A stretch of DNA of 64,000 bases from Seonamhaeicola maritimus. GTDB lineage: Bacteria > Bacteroidota > Bacteroidia > Flavobacteriales > Flavobacteriaceae. The notes below the pieces were generated by a model. It searched no databases. It saw only the letters and a program-made list of their open reading frames with translations, and was not told the DNA's origin. Below, piece after piece: positions 63,943 through 64,000 of the stretch. The position numbers and the translations under genes are program-made. How positions within the stretch are numbered: position 1 is the first letter of the stretch; the number at the start of each line of letters is the position of its first letter. The stretch spans positions 62,001-126,000 of the forward strand of contig NZ_VRKQ01000021.1 of assembly GCF_008056315.1 (NCBI RefSeq), in the 5' to 3' direction.

Positions 63943-63950
63943 CAAAGCTA
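63943..63950 (-). promoter_or_regulatory. candidate -7 box TAGCTTTG for rnhB
   Basis: The minus strand reads TAGCTTTG, a consensus -7 box, 17 bases before the rnhB ATG at 63925. The region toward the window end is too short to judge the -33 element fully. Confidence 0.4.
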
Positions 63951-64000
63951 TAATATTAAAAGATAATTATTATGCGCACATAAGATATTTATACGAGTTT

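Noticed and set aside
1-64000. CRISPR array, tRNA or rRNA genes, insertion sequences, integrase
   Set aside because: No evenly spaced repeats, no cloverleaf or rRNA-like stretches, no transposase or integrase motifs and no terminal inverted repeats were recognised by reading.

Overview
The window is AT-rich chromosomal DNA (roughly one third G+C by eye) from a member of the Bacteroidota, most likely a marine Flavobacteriaceae. The evidence is a Por-secretion (T9SS) C-terminal sorting domain on a GH16 agarase-type enzyme, several -7 boxes of the Bacteroidota form TAnnTTTG, Bacteroidota-restricted families (DUF4230, GDYXXLXY, DUF5522-type, DUF3352-like lipoprotein) and the gene order D-Ala-D-Ala ligase / PASTA protein / RluD. 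No tRNA, rRNA, CRISPR array, insertion sequence, integrase or phage gene was seen. The window reads as core genome with small accessory patches.

Layout. 1-2138: 3' part of a TPR sensor histidine kinase and its NarL-type response regulator. 2316-10042: DUF4230 protein, rhodanese, threonine dehydratase-like enzyme, enoyl-CoA hydratase, a charged coiled-coil protein with a small lipoprotein, a long aromatic amino acid hydroxylase, a bestrophin and a YdjC/ChbG deacetylase. 10100-17814: DUF4136 lipoprotein, small Cys-rich protein, an operon of ACC-deaminase-like enzyme, glucosaminidase-LysM lipoprotein and hemL, then envelope and TPR-like proteins. 17965-23394: a co-directional run of membrane genes (YiaA-like, CREST/ceramidase-like, lipoprotein, DUF2157, GDYXXLXY, two tandem alpha/beta hydrolases). 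23696-30787: MG2/TonB-plug protein, DUF2306, lysS, DUF302-like protein, a YqaE/Pmp3 peptide and lipB. 30780-39513: a broken SGNH hydrolase, a phospholipid run (acyl-CoA-binding protein, psd, cdsA), LUD protein, ftsH, rsfS, birA, SRPBCC protein and pyrE. 39644-47970: Nudix, DUF418, SpoIIAA-like, SulP, HEAT protein, a frameshifted NTF2-like gene, coaD, ddl, PASTA, rluD. 47994-59482: carbohydrate-related genes (PL8 lyase, GH2 enzyme, Tat-exported sugar isomerase-like protein, GH16 agarase/porphyranase-like enzyme) mixed with yaaA, a TPR protein, ribosomal THX, a UDG-family protein, NIPSNAP and PPK2. 59527-63925: YejK/NdpA-type nucleoid protein, DUF3352-like lipoprotein and rnhB.

The genes fall into recognisable functional blocks: phospholipid synthesis with membrane protein quality control (cdsA, psd, acyl-CoA-binding protein, ftsH), cell wall and CoA synthesis (ddl, coaD, glucosaminidase), cofactor attachment (lipB, birA, hemL), and extracellular degradation of algal or animal polysaccharides (PL8, GH2, GH16). 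No SusC/SusD pair is present, so the carbohydrate genes are not a canonical polysaccharide utilisation locus.

I did not find a convincing new multi-gene defence or mobile system. The most useful anomalies are two genes broken by single-base shifts at or beside homopolymers (30780-31428 and 44283-44770), a small conserved-looking reading frame without a normal start codon (11210-11371), the 3' stub of a lost gene directly in front of the sugar isomerase-like gene (54668-54748), a GH2 enzyme with an altered catalytic motif, an aromatic amino acid hydroxylase with a large insert and C-terminal extension, and -7 promoter boxes lying so close to start codons that the transcripts would be nearly leaderless.
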